Of a DNA stretch of 64,000 nucleotides, positions 30,412 through 39,089 are shown piece by piece (position 1 is the first letter of the stretch; every line of letters starts with the position of its first letter). This stretch comes from Paracoccus stylophorae (GTDB lineage Bacteria; Pseudomonadota; Alphaproteobacteria; Rhodobacterales; Rhodobacteraceae), in contig NZ_CP067134.1 of the NCBI RefSeq assembly GCF_028553765.1, positions 3,267,001 through 3,331,000 on the forward strand. The letters run 5' to 3'. Below the pieces are notes generated by a model. It ran no database searches. It had not been told where the DNA came from and was given only the letters and a program-made list of their open reading frames with translations. Position numbers and translations under genes: made by a program.

Positions 30412-30851
30412 AGGGGCGGCGCGCGCCTCAGCGTTCGGCGACCAGATTGCGGCCGGCCGGGCGCGGGGTCGGGCGGGTGCGGCAGGGGGTTCGGCGGCGG
30501 GCTGGCTGGCGGGGCCGGTTCGGGCTGCGCCTGCGCGACCTGACGCAGCCTGGTCGAGGAGAACGGGACCGGCGTGGCGGGCAGGCGGTCCACGGACGCG
30601 CCTTGTGCGGCCAGACGGCGCAGCGCCTCGGCCCCCTTGCGCGCGGAGATCGCGATCGAGATCAGCGCCATGCACGCCCCGGCCAGCAGCAGCAGCGTCA
30701 CAAGGCCCAGAACGCCGGCATAGATCGGCAGCGGCGGCACCACGTCCGATTGCGTCGCCAGCCTGACCACGGCAGCGATCAGCGCGACCAGCCCGACCAG
30801 AAACACGGCCGCCACCAGACGTTGAGTCCACTCCATCAGATCCGCCCGCAT
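30333..30851 (-). CDS. Two-helix membrane protein, frame at the C-terminus doubtful
   Basis: 172 residues as read. Two helices (LVAAVFLVGLVALIAAVV and GVLGLVTLLLLAGACMALI) with a W-x-x-R-x-V start and a following AEALRRLAAQG helix, the same layout as the neighbouring 84-residue protein. The C-terminal third is low-complexity Pro/Arg and runs 79 bases into the convergent gene. In a neighbouring frame the end would read RPAGRNLVAER and stop at 30428, without overlap, so a frameshift in the Pro-rich part is possible. The start at 30851 has GAGG six bases upstream. Confidence 0.6.
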   Translation of the reverse strand: MRADLMEWTQRLVAAVFLVGLVALIAAVVRLATQSDVVPPLPIYAGVLGLVTLLLLAGACMALISIAISARKGAEALRRLAAQGASVDRLPATPVPFSSTRLRQVAQAQPEPAPPASPPPNPLPHPPDPAPGRPQSGRRTLRRAPPLQNGHTASSLSPIAVRSASGRLRSCR

Positions 30852-30974
30852 CGCACCCTCGTCCTTCGTTGCGCGTTTCGTCATGGGGTGCCACCGGCGG
30901 GGCCGCAATTCAAGCCGCCACCTCCCCTTTTGCGCTCACGCTCACGTGCGGCGTTGCATTGGATGGAACGGGTT

Positions 30975-31229
30975 TCAGCCGCGTTCGGCCAGACGCTCGA
31001 CGGCTTCGGCTGTGCGGCGGGTGTTGTTGTAGATGCCCAGCCCCAGATAGATCATGCCGGCCATGACGGCGAGGTAGATCGCGCCGCCCAGCCAGACCAG
31101 CAATCCCTGCAGGATTCCGCCCTGCGGGCTGAACATCGCAACGAAGCCGCCAAAGAGAATTGCCGCGGCGCCGAGGATCACCACCGCGTTGACGATCCGC
31201 TCAAGCCACAGGATGAAAAAATCGCGCAT
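30975..31229 (-). CDS. Small two-helix membrane protein
   Basis: 84 residues: two helices (about 10-32, VNAVVILGAAAILFGGFVAM, and 42-65, LLVWLGGAIYLAVMAGMIYLG) around a short Ser/Pro/Gly loop, then a charged amphipathic end RTAEAVERLAERG. An AGGAGG seven bases ahead of the ATG at 31229 supports the start. It resembles the 172-residue protein to its left, suggesting tandem duplication. Role unknown. It begins 62 bases downstream of gshA on the same strand. Confidence 0.8.
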   Translation of the reverse strand: MRDFFILWLERIVNAVVILGAAAILFGGFVAMFSPQGGILQGLLVWLGGAIYLAVMAGMIYLGLGIYNNTRRTAEAVERLAERG

Positions 31230-31291
31230 GACCCGCCTCCTGAATACTCGCACGGAAGCGAGGGTGGCAGGCGGCCGCCAAGGCCGCAAGG

Positions 31292-32662
31292 TCAATAGGA
31301 ATATTCGGCATAGATGCGGGACAGGTCGCCCTGCCATTCGCCGTGATATTTCTCCAGCAGCTCGTCGGCGGGGACGCGGCCCGTATCGACGCTTTCCTTC
31401 AGCGCGTTCAGGAAATGCGTCTCGTCCGCGATCATGCCGCCGGCGCCGGCGCGGGCGCGGTTCTTCAGCCCGGCTTCGGCGATGGCCACCACCTCGCGCG
31501 CCAGATCGTGCAGGCGGACGCCGTTCGCCTCGCCCTGCAACGCATCGCGGCCGGCGGCGCGGCGCAGCCCCTCGCGCGTGTCGTGGTCCCAGCCCTTGAC
31601 CAGATCCCAGGCCGCATCCAGCGCGGTCTGGTCATAGGTCAGCCCGACCCACAGCGCCGGCAGCGCGCACAGCCGCCGCCACGGCCCGCCATCGGCGCCG
31701 CGCATCTCGATGAACTTCTTCACCCGCGCCTCGGGGAACACGGTGGTCAGGTGATCGGCCCAGTCCGACAGGGTGGGGATCTCGCCCGGCAGGGCGGGCA
31801 GGCGGCCGTTCAGGAAATCGCGAAAGGATTGTCCCAGCGCGTCGATATAGCGGCCGTCGCGATAGACGAAATACATCGGCACATCGAGGACGTAATCGAC
31901 CCAGCGGTCATAGCCGAACCCGTCCTCGAACGCGAAGGGCAGCATGCCGGTGCGGGCGTCGTCCAGGTTCTGCCAGATATGGGCGCGCCAGCTTTTCATG
32001 CCGTTGGGCTTGCCGTCGAGGAACGGCGAATTGGCAAACAGCGCCGTCGCCACCGGTTGCAGCGCCAGCGCCACGCGCAGCTTCTGCACCATGTCGGGTT
32101 CCGAAGCGAAATCCAGATTCACCTGCACGGTGCAGGTGCGATACATCATCTGCTTGCCCAGCGTGCCGACGCGGTCCATGTAATCGGTCATCAGCCGATA
32201 GCGGCCCTTGGGCATCATCGGCATCTGGTCGCCCGACCAGATCGGCGCCGCGCCCAGCCCGATGAAGCCCGCGCCGATGCCGTCGGCCACCGCCTTCACC
32301 TCGGACAGGTGCTGGTTCACCTCGTCGCAGGTCTGGTGGATGTTTTCCAGCGGCGCGCCGGACAGTTCCAGCTGCCCGCCCGGTTCCAGGCTGACATTGG
32401 CGCCGTCGCGTTCCAGCCCGATGATGTTGCCCTGTTCCAGCACCGGCGACCAGCCGAAGCGTTCCTGCAACCCGGTCAGCATCGCCTTGATGGAACAGTC
32501 GCCGTCATAGGGCAGCGGCAGTTTTTCGGGTTTGCAATAGCCGAACTTCTCGTGCTCGGTGCCGATGCGCCACGCCTCGCGCGGTTTTTCGCCGGCTTCG
32601 ATATAGGCGGCAAGCTGGTCGCGGCTTTCGATGGGGCCTCCGCCCTGCTGGGGAATGGACAT
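31292..32662 (-). CDS. gshA: Glutamate-cysteine ligase (class 2, plant/proteobacterial type)
   Basis: First step of glutathione synthesis, 456 residues. Fits the alphaproteobacterial/plant GCS family: WRIGTEHEKFGY near the N-terminus, SLEPGGQLELSG, MMYRTCTVQVNLDF, and the late FIEMRGADGGPWRR and PALWVGL motifs. Cytoplasmic. gshB is not in the window. The two small membrane protein genes follow on the same strand. Confidence 0.95.
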   Translation of the reverse strand: MSIPQQGGGPIESRDQLAAYIEAGEKPREAWRIGTEHEKFGYCKPEKLPLPYDGDCSIKAMLTGLQERFGWSPVLEQGNIIGLERDGANVSLEPGGQLELSGAPLENIHQTCDEVNQHLSEVKAVADGIGAGFIGLGAAPIWSGDQMPMMPKGRYRLMTDYMDRVGTLGKQMMYRTCTVQVNLDFASEPDMVQKLRVALALQPVATALFANSPFLDGKPNGMKSWRAHIWQNLDDARTGMLPFAFEDGFGYDRWVDYVLDVPMYFVYRDGRYIDALGQSFRDFLNGRLPALPGEIPTLSDWADHLTTVFPEARVKKFIEMRGADGGPWRRLCALPALWVGLTYDQTALDAAWDLVKGWDHDTREGLRRAAGRDALQGEANGVRLHDLAREVVAIAEAGLKNRARAGAGGMIADETHFLNALKESVDTGRVPADELLEKYHGEWQGDLSRIYAEYSY

Positions 32663-32715
32663 GGTCGAGGCCTTTCGCGGATTGCGGGTCGGTCACAGGT
32701 GACAACAGGGGCCGG

Positions 32716-33237
32716 TCAAGTCAACCCGCGTCGGACGGGTCTGCGCCAAACGGTGCGCACCGCGTCGCTTTGATCCGCGACATGGGCCAGCGCCGCCGAC
32801 ACCTCGCCCATGTCAAGGCCGGGCAGCGCGGTAAAGGCATGGGCCAGCGCATCGGCGCCGGCGGCATCGACCGGGATCAGCAGCGCCTCGCCCGCGGCGT
32901 TGCGCAGCCGCCAGTGGCCGTGACCCTTCAGCCGCAGCAGGCGGATCTCGACCAGGTCGCGCAGCGCGATCTCTCCGCCCAGCGTGTGCGCGCCGTAAAA
33001 GCGGATCGCGCCCTCGACCACCTCGACCACGCCGGGCGCATCCACGGGGCGGCGAAACGGCAACCTGCGCCACGCGCCGACCAGCAGCGCGGCCCCGATC
33101 AGCACCACGAACGCGCCCAGCAGCAGAAAGAACCAGCCGCCGCGCAGGGCCAGCCACAGCCCGAAGGCCGACACCGCCAGCGCCGACAACGGCTCGGCCT
33201 GCCGGCGCAGCCAGTCGCGCAGGGCCGGGCGGATCAT
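32716..33237 (-). CDS. Hypothetical membrane protein
   Basis: 173 residues. Two helices near the N-terminus (LSALAVSAFGLWLALRGG and LLLGAFVVLIGAALLVGAW) and a roughly 110-residue soluble domain with VEVVEGAIRFYGAHTLGGEIALRDLVEIRLLR, a PH-like or DUF-style beta fold by eye. I do not recognise the family. The start is uncertain: an upstream ATG at 33345, with AGGGG seven bases upstream, would add 36 low-complexity residues. I keep 33237. It lies 53 bases before gshA on the same strand. Confidence 0.6.
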   Translation of the reverse strand: MIRPALRDWLRRQAEPLSALAVSAFGLWLALRGGWFFLLLGAFVVLIGAALLVGAWRRLPFRRPVDAPGVVEVVEGAIRFYGAHTLGGEIALRDLVEIRLLRLKGHGHWRLRNAAGEALLIPVDAAGADALAHAFTALPGLDMGEVSAALAHVADQSDAVRTVWRRPVRRGLT

Positions 33238-33487
33238 CGCCGCGCTGCGGGCGGTGCCGCGCGCCGCATTGTCAGCATCGTTGCCATCTGCGTTCCCTGC
33301 GGTTCCGCGCCGGGTTCCCTCCGCGCCGCATCCTTTCCGCGCCATGTGATACCCCTGCCCGCCCGCGCCGTCGAGGGGCGGCGCGGGAACGGTCTGCGGG
33401 GCGATCGCGCAGGGCTGGCGCAGGCGCAACCGGCATGTCACATCTGGGGTGCGCACCGCTCTTGCCGGTGCAGGATGGGACGATGCG

Positions 33488-34768
33488 ATGAGCAGACCTG
33501 ACACGAATCTGTGGCGCGTCAGCAGCGCCGAAACGCTTGCGGCGCCGGGGATCGCCGAGGATGCCAGCGCCGATCTGGTGATCATCGGCGGCGGCTTTAC
33601 CGGCTGTTCCGCCGCGCTGGAGGCGGCGCGGCGCGGGGCGCGCGTGATCCTGCTGGAGGCGCGGACCATCGGGCATGGCGGATCGGGCCGGAACGTGGGC
33701 CTGGTCAATGCCGGGCTGTGGCTGCCGCCCGACGATGTGCTGGCCATCACCGGCGAGCGTGCCGGGCATCGGCTGCTGGGCGCGCTGGCAGAGGGGCCTG
33801 CGACGGTGTGGCGGATCATTGCGCGCGAGGACATCGACTGCGACCCGGTGCGGCGCGGCACGCTGCATCTGGCCCATGCGCCTGCCGGTCTGCGCGATCT
33901 GCGCCGCCGGCATCGGCAGGGCAACCGGCTGGGCGCGCCGGTGCAGTTGCTGGACGCCGCCGAAACCGCGCGCCGCGTCGGCAGCGCCTGTTTCCACGGC
34001 GCGCTGTGGGACCCGCGCGCGGGTACGATCCAGCCCCTGGCCTATTGCCGGGGTCTGGCGCGGGCCGCGCGCGCGGCCGGCGCGCGCCTGCACGAAAACG
34101 CGCAAGCGACCGCGATCCGGCATCAGGCCGGGGTCTGGCAGGTGGAAAGCGGCGGGCACCTTGTCCGCGCGCCCCTGCTGCTGATGGCCACGAACGCCTA
34201 TCACGACGCGTTGTCGGGCAGCGCCGGGCCGCAATTCGTGCCGGTCAGCTTCAGCCAATTCGCGACCGCGCCGCTGCCCCCGGACCTGCGCCGCCGCATC
34301 CTGCCGGGCGGCGAGGGGTGCTGGGACACCGCCACGGTGATGACATCGCTGCGGATGGATCGCGACGGCCGGCTGATCCTGGGCGCCATCGGCAATGTCG
34401 AGGGGGCGGGCGGGCCGGTCCATGCGGCCTGGGCGCGGCGCAAGCTGCGGCGGCTGTTTCCGGAACTGGCGGGTCAGCCCTTCGCCAATGTCTGGCGCGG
34501 CCGGATCGCGATGACCGGCGATCACGTGCCCCGCATCGTCCGGCTTGGCCCCGGCGGGCTGAACGTCTTTGGCTATTCCGGTCGCGGCATCGCGCCCGGC
34601 ACCGTGTTCGGCACCGCCGCCGCCGCGGCCCTGCTGGAGGGGGACGAGGATGCGCTGCCCCTGCCCGTCTCGGCCGCGCATGACGAGCGGATGACGGCGC
34701 TGCGCGGCATCTGTTACGAAACCGGCGCGACGCTGGCGCATCTGGCGGGGCCTGTGCCGTTCCGCTGA
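33488..34768 (+). CDS. FAD-dependent amine or amino-acid oxidoreductase
   Basis: 426 residues of the DAO fold. The dinucleotide-binding VIIGGGFTGCSAALEAARRG (about 33-52), then the acidic LLEARTI and the GHGGSGRNVGLVNAG motif, and a late GYSGRGIAPGTVFG FAD contact. The overall pattern resembles gamma-glutamylputrescine oxidase and sarcosine-type enzymes. Substrate unknown. No partner subunit is adjacent, so it probably works alone. Convergent with the AI-2E permease and divergent from the membrane protein. Confidence 0.88.
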   Translation: MSRPDTNLWRVSSAETLAAPGIAEDASADLVIIGGGFTGCSAALEAARRGARVILLEARTIGHGGSGRNVGLVNAGLWLPPDDVLAITGERAGHRLLGALAEGPATVWRIIAREDIDCDPVRRGTLHLAHAPAGLRDLRRRHRQGNRLGAPVQLLDAAETARRVGSACFHGALWDPRAGTIQPLAYCRGLARAARAAGARLHENAQATAIRHQAGVWQVESGGHLVRAPLLLMATNAYHDALSGSAGPQFVPVSFSQFATAPLPPDLRRRILPGGEGCWDTATVMTSLRMDRDGRLILGAIGNVEGAGGPVHAAWARRKLRRLFPELAGQPFANVWRGRIAMTGDHVPRIVRLGPGGLNVFGYSGRGIAPGTVFGTAAAAALLEGDEDALPLPVSAAHDERMTALRGICYETGATLAHLAGPVPFR

Positions 34769-34827
34769 CCGCGCCCGGCAGTCGATGCACAGGGGCCAGT
34801 CCCGGACTCCCGCGCCGGACGGGATCA

Positions 34828-36072
34828 TCAGCCCTGTTCGGGGCGGTCGCGGACCAGCCCGGCGGTGGCGCTGCGCGCGGCGGGCTGATCCTCGGCCACG
34901 GCACCGCTTTCGACGATTTCGCGGGCCTCTTCCTCGTCGTCGTCCTCGATGGCGGGGGGGTCCTCTCCGGCCAGGAAATTGCCGAATTTTTCCCATCCGG
35001 GAACGTGGTCGGCCAGCACCCGCAGCACGACCAGCACCGGCACCGCGATCACCATGCCCAGCACCGACCACAGCCACGCCCACAGCGCGACGGCCAGAAA
35101 CACCACGACCGTGTTCATCTGCAAGCGGCGCGAGACGAAATAGGGCGTGATCAACTGCCCCTCAAGCGCGGTCAGCGCCAGATAGGTGCCCGCCACCATC
35201 GCCGGCCAGAACAGGCCGGGCAGCATCACCAGCGCGACGATGGCAGCGATGGTGACGCCGGCGATCGCGCCCAGATAGGGGATGAAGTTCAGAACGAACG
35301 CGCCCAGCCCGAACAGCACCGCGCCGGGCATGCCCCACGCCCACATCGCCAGCCCCACGGCAAGGCCCAGACAGGCGTTGATGATCGTGATCGCGCCCAG
35401 ATAGCTGCCCAGCGAATCCTCGATCTCGCGCAGGGCCAGATAGGCGCTGCGTTTCTCGCGCATGGAATCGAAGCTTTGCACGATCTTCAGATACAGCAGA
35501 TCGCCCGACGCGATCATGAAGAACATCAGGATCAGGGTGAACAGCACCTGCCCCAGCAGCTGCGGCGTCAGTTTCAGCACCGTCTCGAACGTCGAATCGC
35601 CGTCTTCCTCGACCCGGATCGTGGGTTGTGCGGCGGCGTCCTCGTCCTCGGTCGCCTGCACGTCGTCGATCTTTTTCGCCGCCTGCTGGAATTCGCGCAT
35701 CGATTCGCGGACGCGCTGGAATTTCTGTTCAAGCTGGGCGCTGATCGTCGGGATATTCTCGGCCGCGCGGTTGATCGGGCCGCTGGCGGTATAGGCAAAC
35801 ACCGTCACGGCGATCAGGATGCCAAGGGTGACGATGGCGGCGGTGACGACATCGGGGATGCCGCGACGTTCGTTGAACCGGCGCAGCGGGGTGAAGACGA
35901 AGAACAGCAGGATCGCCATCGTCACCGGCATCAGGAAATCGCGCGCGGCGGCGACGGCGGCAAATCCCAGAATCAGGAAGATGCCGACGACGGCCCAGTT
36001 GGCGACACCGCTGCCGCCCGCGCCCTCATCCGGGCTTCGGCGCGGGAAACGGTGACCGTCCCGTCGCTTCAT
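34828..36072 (-). CDS. AI-2E family transporter
   Basis: 414 residues of the PF01594 (TqsA/PerM) family with seven to eight helices. Features: LMPVTMAILLFFVFTPLRR near the N-terminus, a long soluble part (about 110-190) with an acidic segment (ATEDEDAA) then EEDGDST, and the second half with GLGAFVLNFIPYLGAIAG and LEGQLITPYFVSRR. The C-terminus is also acidic (EDDDEEEAREI). Some members export autoinducer-2; others move different substrates, so the name is family only. The ATG at 36072 is preferred over a TTG six bases upstream. Confidence 0.87.
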   Translation of the reverse strand: MKRRDGHRFPRRSPDEGAGGSGVANWAVVGIFLILGFAAVAAARDFLMPVTMAILLFFVFTPLRRFNERRGIPDVVTAAIVTLGILIAVTVFAYTASGPINRAAENIPTISAQLEQKFQRVRESMREFQQAAKKIDDVQATEDEDAAAQPTIRVEEDGDSTFETVLKLTPQLLGQVLFTLILMFFMIASGDLLYLKIVQSFDSMREKRSAYLALREIEDSLGSYLGAITIINACLGLAVGLAMWAWGMPGAVLFGLGAFVLNFIPYLGAIAGVTIAAIVALVMLPGLFWPAMVAGTYLALTALEGQLITPYFVSRRLQMNTVVVFLAVALWAWLWSVLGMVIAVPVLVVLRVLADHVPGWEKFGNFLAGEDPPAIEDDDEEEAREIVESGAVAEDQPAARSATAGLVRDRPEQG

Positions 36073-36196
36073 CGGCAAATTCCCCCCTGCTGCCGCGCGA
36101 TTATCGCTGTCGGCCGATCCGGAACGCCGCCTGCGGGCCGATTGTTCCGGCCCACCGCGGCGGTCCCGCGCTGTTCTGCCCGTGCGGGCGCAGCCG

Positions 36197-37423
36197 TCAG
36201 ATCGGGTGATCGCCCGTGGCGTCGATCACCCGCGTGGGCAGGCCCATCCGGCCCAGAAGTTCCAGGAACGGGCGGGCCGGCATGTCCTCGACATTGACCA
36301 TCCGGCCCACGTCCCAGCTTCCGCGCGCGATCAGGATGGCGGCGGCCACGGGCGGCACGCCGGCGGTATAGCTGATGCCCTGGCTGCCGACCTCGTCATA
36401 CGCATCCTTGTGGTCGGCGACGTTGTAGATGAACACCTCGCCCTCGACCCCGTCGCGGCGGCCCCGGACCAGATCGCCGATGCAGGTCTTGCCGGTGTAG
36501 TCGGGCGCAAGGCTGGCCGGGTCGGGCAGCACCGCCTTGACGACCTTCAGCGGCACGACCTCCTGCCCCTCGGCGGTGGTGACGGGATGTTCGGACAGCA
36601 GGCCCAGATTCTTCAGCACGGTGAAGACGTTGATGTAGTGATCGCCGAAGCCCATCCAGAACCGCACATCGGCATCCTTGTACCGCGCCGACAGGCTGTG
36701 CACCTCGTCATGGCCGGAAAGATAGGCGGTGTGCTTGCCGATGACCGGCAAATCCCATTCGCGCCCGACCTCGAACATGGCGTTTTCCTGCCATTCGCCG
36801 TTCTGCCAGGAATAGACCGTGCCGGTGAATTCGCGGAAATTGATCTCGGGGTCGAAATTGGTCGCGAACCAGCGGCCGTGGCTGCCGGCGTTGACGTCCA
36901 CGATGTCGATGCTGTCGATCCGGTCGAAATACTCATCCTCGGCGAATCGTGCATAGGCGTTCACGACGCCGGGATCGAACCCGGCACCCAGAACGGCGGT
37001 GATGCCCGCCTTTTCGACATCCTCGCGGCGCTTCCATTCGTAATTGGCGTACCAGGGCGGCGTTTCGCAGACCTTGGCCGGGTCCTCGTGGATGGCGGTG
37101 TCGATATAGGCGGCGCCGGCGCGGATGCAGCCTTCCAGCACAGTCATGTTGATGAAGGCCGTGCCCACATTGATGACGATCCTCGCGTCGGTCTTGCGGA
37201 TCAGCGCCTCGACCGCATCGGCATCCATGGCGTCCAGCGCGTGGCTGGTGAAGGGCATCTTGTGGCCCTTGTCGCGCAGGCTGTCCACGATGGCGTCGGC
37301 GCGCGCCTTGGTGCGGTTGGCGATGTTCAGATCGCCGAATTCCGCCGCCCATTGCGCGACCTTGTGCGCCGTCACTTGCGCGACGCCGCCCGCGCCGATG
37401 ATGAGGAGGTTCTTCTTGGCCAA
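36197..37423 (-). CDS. Carboxynorspermidine/carboxyspermidine dehydrogenase
   Basis: 408 residues of the saccharopine-dehydrogenase-like fold: NAD(P)-binding LLIIGAGGVAQVTAHK at the N-terminus and the late FIYNVADHK. The order with nspC is the hallmark of the aspartate-semialdehyde route to (nor)spermidine, where this enzyme reductively condenses L-aspartate-4-semialdehyde with putrescine or 1,3-diaminopropane. It sits 51 bases downstream of nspC. Which diamine it uses cannot be told. Confidence 0.9.
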   Translation of the reverse strand: MAKKNLLIIGAGGVAQVTAHKVAQWAAEFGDLNIANRTKARADAIVDSLRDKGHKMPFTSHALDAMDADAVEALIRKTDARIVINVGTAFINMTVLEGCIRAGAAYIDTAIHEDPAKVCETPPWYANYEWKRREDVEKAGITAVLGAGFDPGVVNAYARFAEDEYFDRIDSIDIVDVNAGSHGRWFATNFDPEINFREFTGTVYSWQNGEWQENAMFEVGREWDLPVIGKHTAYLSGHDEVHSLSARYKDADVRFWMGFGDHYINVFTVLKNLGLLSEHPVTTAEGQEVVPLKVVKAVLPDPASLAPDYTGKTCIGDLVRGRRDGVEGEVFIYNVADHKDAYDEVGSQGISYTAGVPPVAAAILIARGSWDVGRMVNVEDMPARPFLELLGRMGLPTRVIDATGDHPI

Positions 37424-37474
37424 TTCAGACTCCTTTCACAGGGAAAGAGGGGTCACAGGGTTAAGCGGGACGCC

Positions 37475-38575
37475 CTAGGACAGGCTGGATTTGTATTCGT
37501 CATAGGAAAAGCTGCGGACGGTGCGGATCGTTCCGTCCTCTTCCCGGATCGCGATGGCGGGCATGGCGACGCCGTTGAACCAGTTCTTCTTGACCATCGT
37601 ATAGCCTGCCGCGTCCGCGATGCCGATGCGGTCCCCGATCTTCAGCGGACGGGCGAAACGCGCATCGCCGAAAATATCGCCCGCAAGACAGGTCTTGCCG
37701 GCGATCTGGTATTCGTGCGGGCCGTCCTGCGGCAGCTTGGCCGTCTCGCGATAGATCAGCAGATCCAGCATATGCGCCTCGATGCTGCTGTCCACGATCG
37801 CCACCTGCTTGCCGTTGTCGATCAGGTCCAGAACGCTGACCTGCAGCGTGGTGGTGCCGGTGATGCTGGCCTCGCCCGGTTCCAGATAGACCTGCACGCC
37901 GTGTTTCTGGCTGAACGCGGCCAGCCGGTCGGCCAGCCGGTCCAGCGGATAGCCGTCGCCGGTGAAATGGATGCCGCCGCCCAGGCTGACCCAGTCCAGC
38001 CTTTGCAGGATGTCGCCGAATTCGGATTCGATGCGGCCAAGCTGGTGGTCGAACAGGTCGAAATCCGCGTTCTCGCAGTTATAGTGGATCATCACGCCGC
38101 TGATCCGGTCCATGGCGGCGTCAAGCCGCGCGATGTCCCATTCGCCCAGGCGGCTGAACGGGCGCGCCGGGTCGGCCAGATCGAAGCCGCTGGTGGAAAA
38201 ACGCGGGTTCAGCCGCAGCCCGGTGGCGATGCCGCCAGCCTTGCCGACAAAGCGGTCCAGCTGGCCCAGGCTGTTGAAGATGATCTTGTCGGCATGGGAC
38301 ACCGCCTCGTCGATCTCGTGATCGGCCCAGGCGACGGAATAGGCGTGGGTTTCCTTGCCGAACTCCTCGGCGCCCAGACGCAATTCATACAGCGACGACG
38401 AGGTGGTGCCGTCCATGTAGTCGCGCATCAGGTCGAACACCGACCAGGTCGCAAAGCATTTCAGTGCCAGCAACGCCCGCGCGCCCGAGCGGTCGCGCAG
38501 CCGCGCGATCTTTTCCATGTTGGCGCGCAGCAGGGATTTGTCGATCAGATAGAAGGGGGTCTGCGGCTGCGTCAT
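37475..38575 (-). CDS. nspC: Carboxynorspermidine decarboxylase
   Basis: Fold-III PLP decarboxylase of 366 residues that removes CO2 from carboxy(nor)spermidine, the last step of this polyamine route. The PLP Lys is K39 in LLALKCFATWSV. SLGGGIHFTGDGY and VYLEPGEAS phosphate loops and the catalytic KTCLAGDIFG Cys are visible. The frame opens at 38713, but the ATG at 38575 with AAGGA six bases ahead gives the normal start. Likely substrate is made by the adjacent dehydrogenase, with putrescine from the enzyme at 7.9 kb. Confidence 0.93.
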   Translation of the reverse strand: MTQPQTPFYLIDKSLLRANMEKIARLRDRSGARALLALKCFATWSVFDLMRDYMDGTTSSSLYELRLGAEEFGKETHAYSVAWADHEIDEAVSHADKIIFNSLGQLDRFVGKAGGIATGLRLNPRFSTSGFDLADPARPFSRLGEWDIARLDAAMDRISGVMIHYNCENADFDLFDHQLGRIESEFGDILQRLDWVSLGGGIHFTGDGYPLDRLADRLAAFSQKHGVQVYLEPGEASITGTTTLQVSVLDLIDNGKQVAIVDSSIEAHMLDLLIYRETAKLPQDGPHEYQIAGKTCLAGDIFGDARFARPLKIGDRIGIADAAGYTMVKKNWFNGVAMPAIAIREEDGTIRTVRSFSYDEYKSSLS

Positions 38576-38690
38576 GCTGATCCTTGGGGCAAAGACCGTG
38601 GGGGCGAAAGCGGAAGGCCCGATATAGCCACGCCGGCCCCTGTCCGCAAGCGAAGGGGGGTGCAGGGCCGCTGCCGGGCGGGTGTCGGGG

Positions 38691-39080
38691 TCAGTCCCGA
38701 AGGCTGGCGGCAAGACGCCGGAATTCGCGTTTCAGCAGATCCATCTCGGCCCGCAGGGCCGAGATTTCGGCGGCCAGATCCTGATCCAGCGGCTTGCCCG
38801 CCGCCAGCGTCACGCGGTCCAGACGCTGCGACGCGGCGCTGACCGGCGCGCCGGGTTCGCCCGGATCGGCCACCAGGACCAGCGTCGCCACACCGTCCGA
38901 GATCAGCGAGGCGGGCAGGTCCAGCCGCACCCGGCAATCGCCGTCGGCGCTGTCGGTCAGGCTTGCCTCGGCCACCACCTCGCCCAGGCAGGTCGCGCAG
39001 ATACGGGCGGGGCGCGGATCGCCGCGCAGAACGCCGGACCAGACGCCGCCCCTGATGCCGTGGCTTTCGAAAATCGGCAT
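38691..39080 (-). CDS. Hypothetical protein with C-terminal coiled coil
   Basis: 129 residues. The first 80 form a beta-rich domain (MPIFESHGIRGGVWSGVL; CATCLGEVV), and the last 45 (LAAEISALRAEMDLLKREF) form a coiled coil. A CATC pair is the only notable motif. I do not recognise the family; similar small proteins occur next to the 260-residue gene in Rhodobacteraceae, by impression. It follows that gene by nine bases on the same strand, so they are one unit. Confidence 0.65.
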   Translation of the reverse strand: MPIFESHGIRGGVWSGVLRGDPRPARICATCLGEVVAEASLTDSADGDCRVRLDLPASLISDGVATLVLVADPGEPGAPVSAASQRLDRVTLAAGKPLDQDLAAEISALRAEMDLLKREFRRLAASLRD

Positions 39081-39089
39081 GGATCGTCC

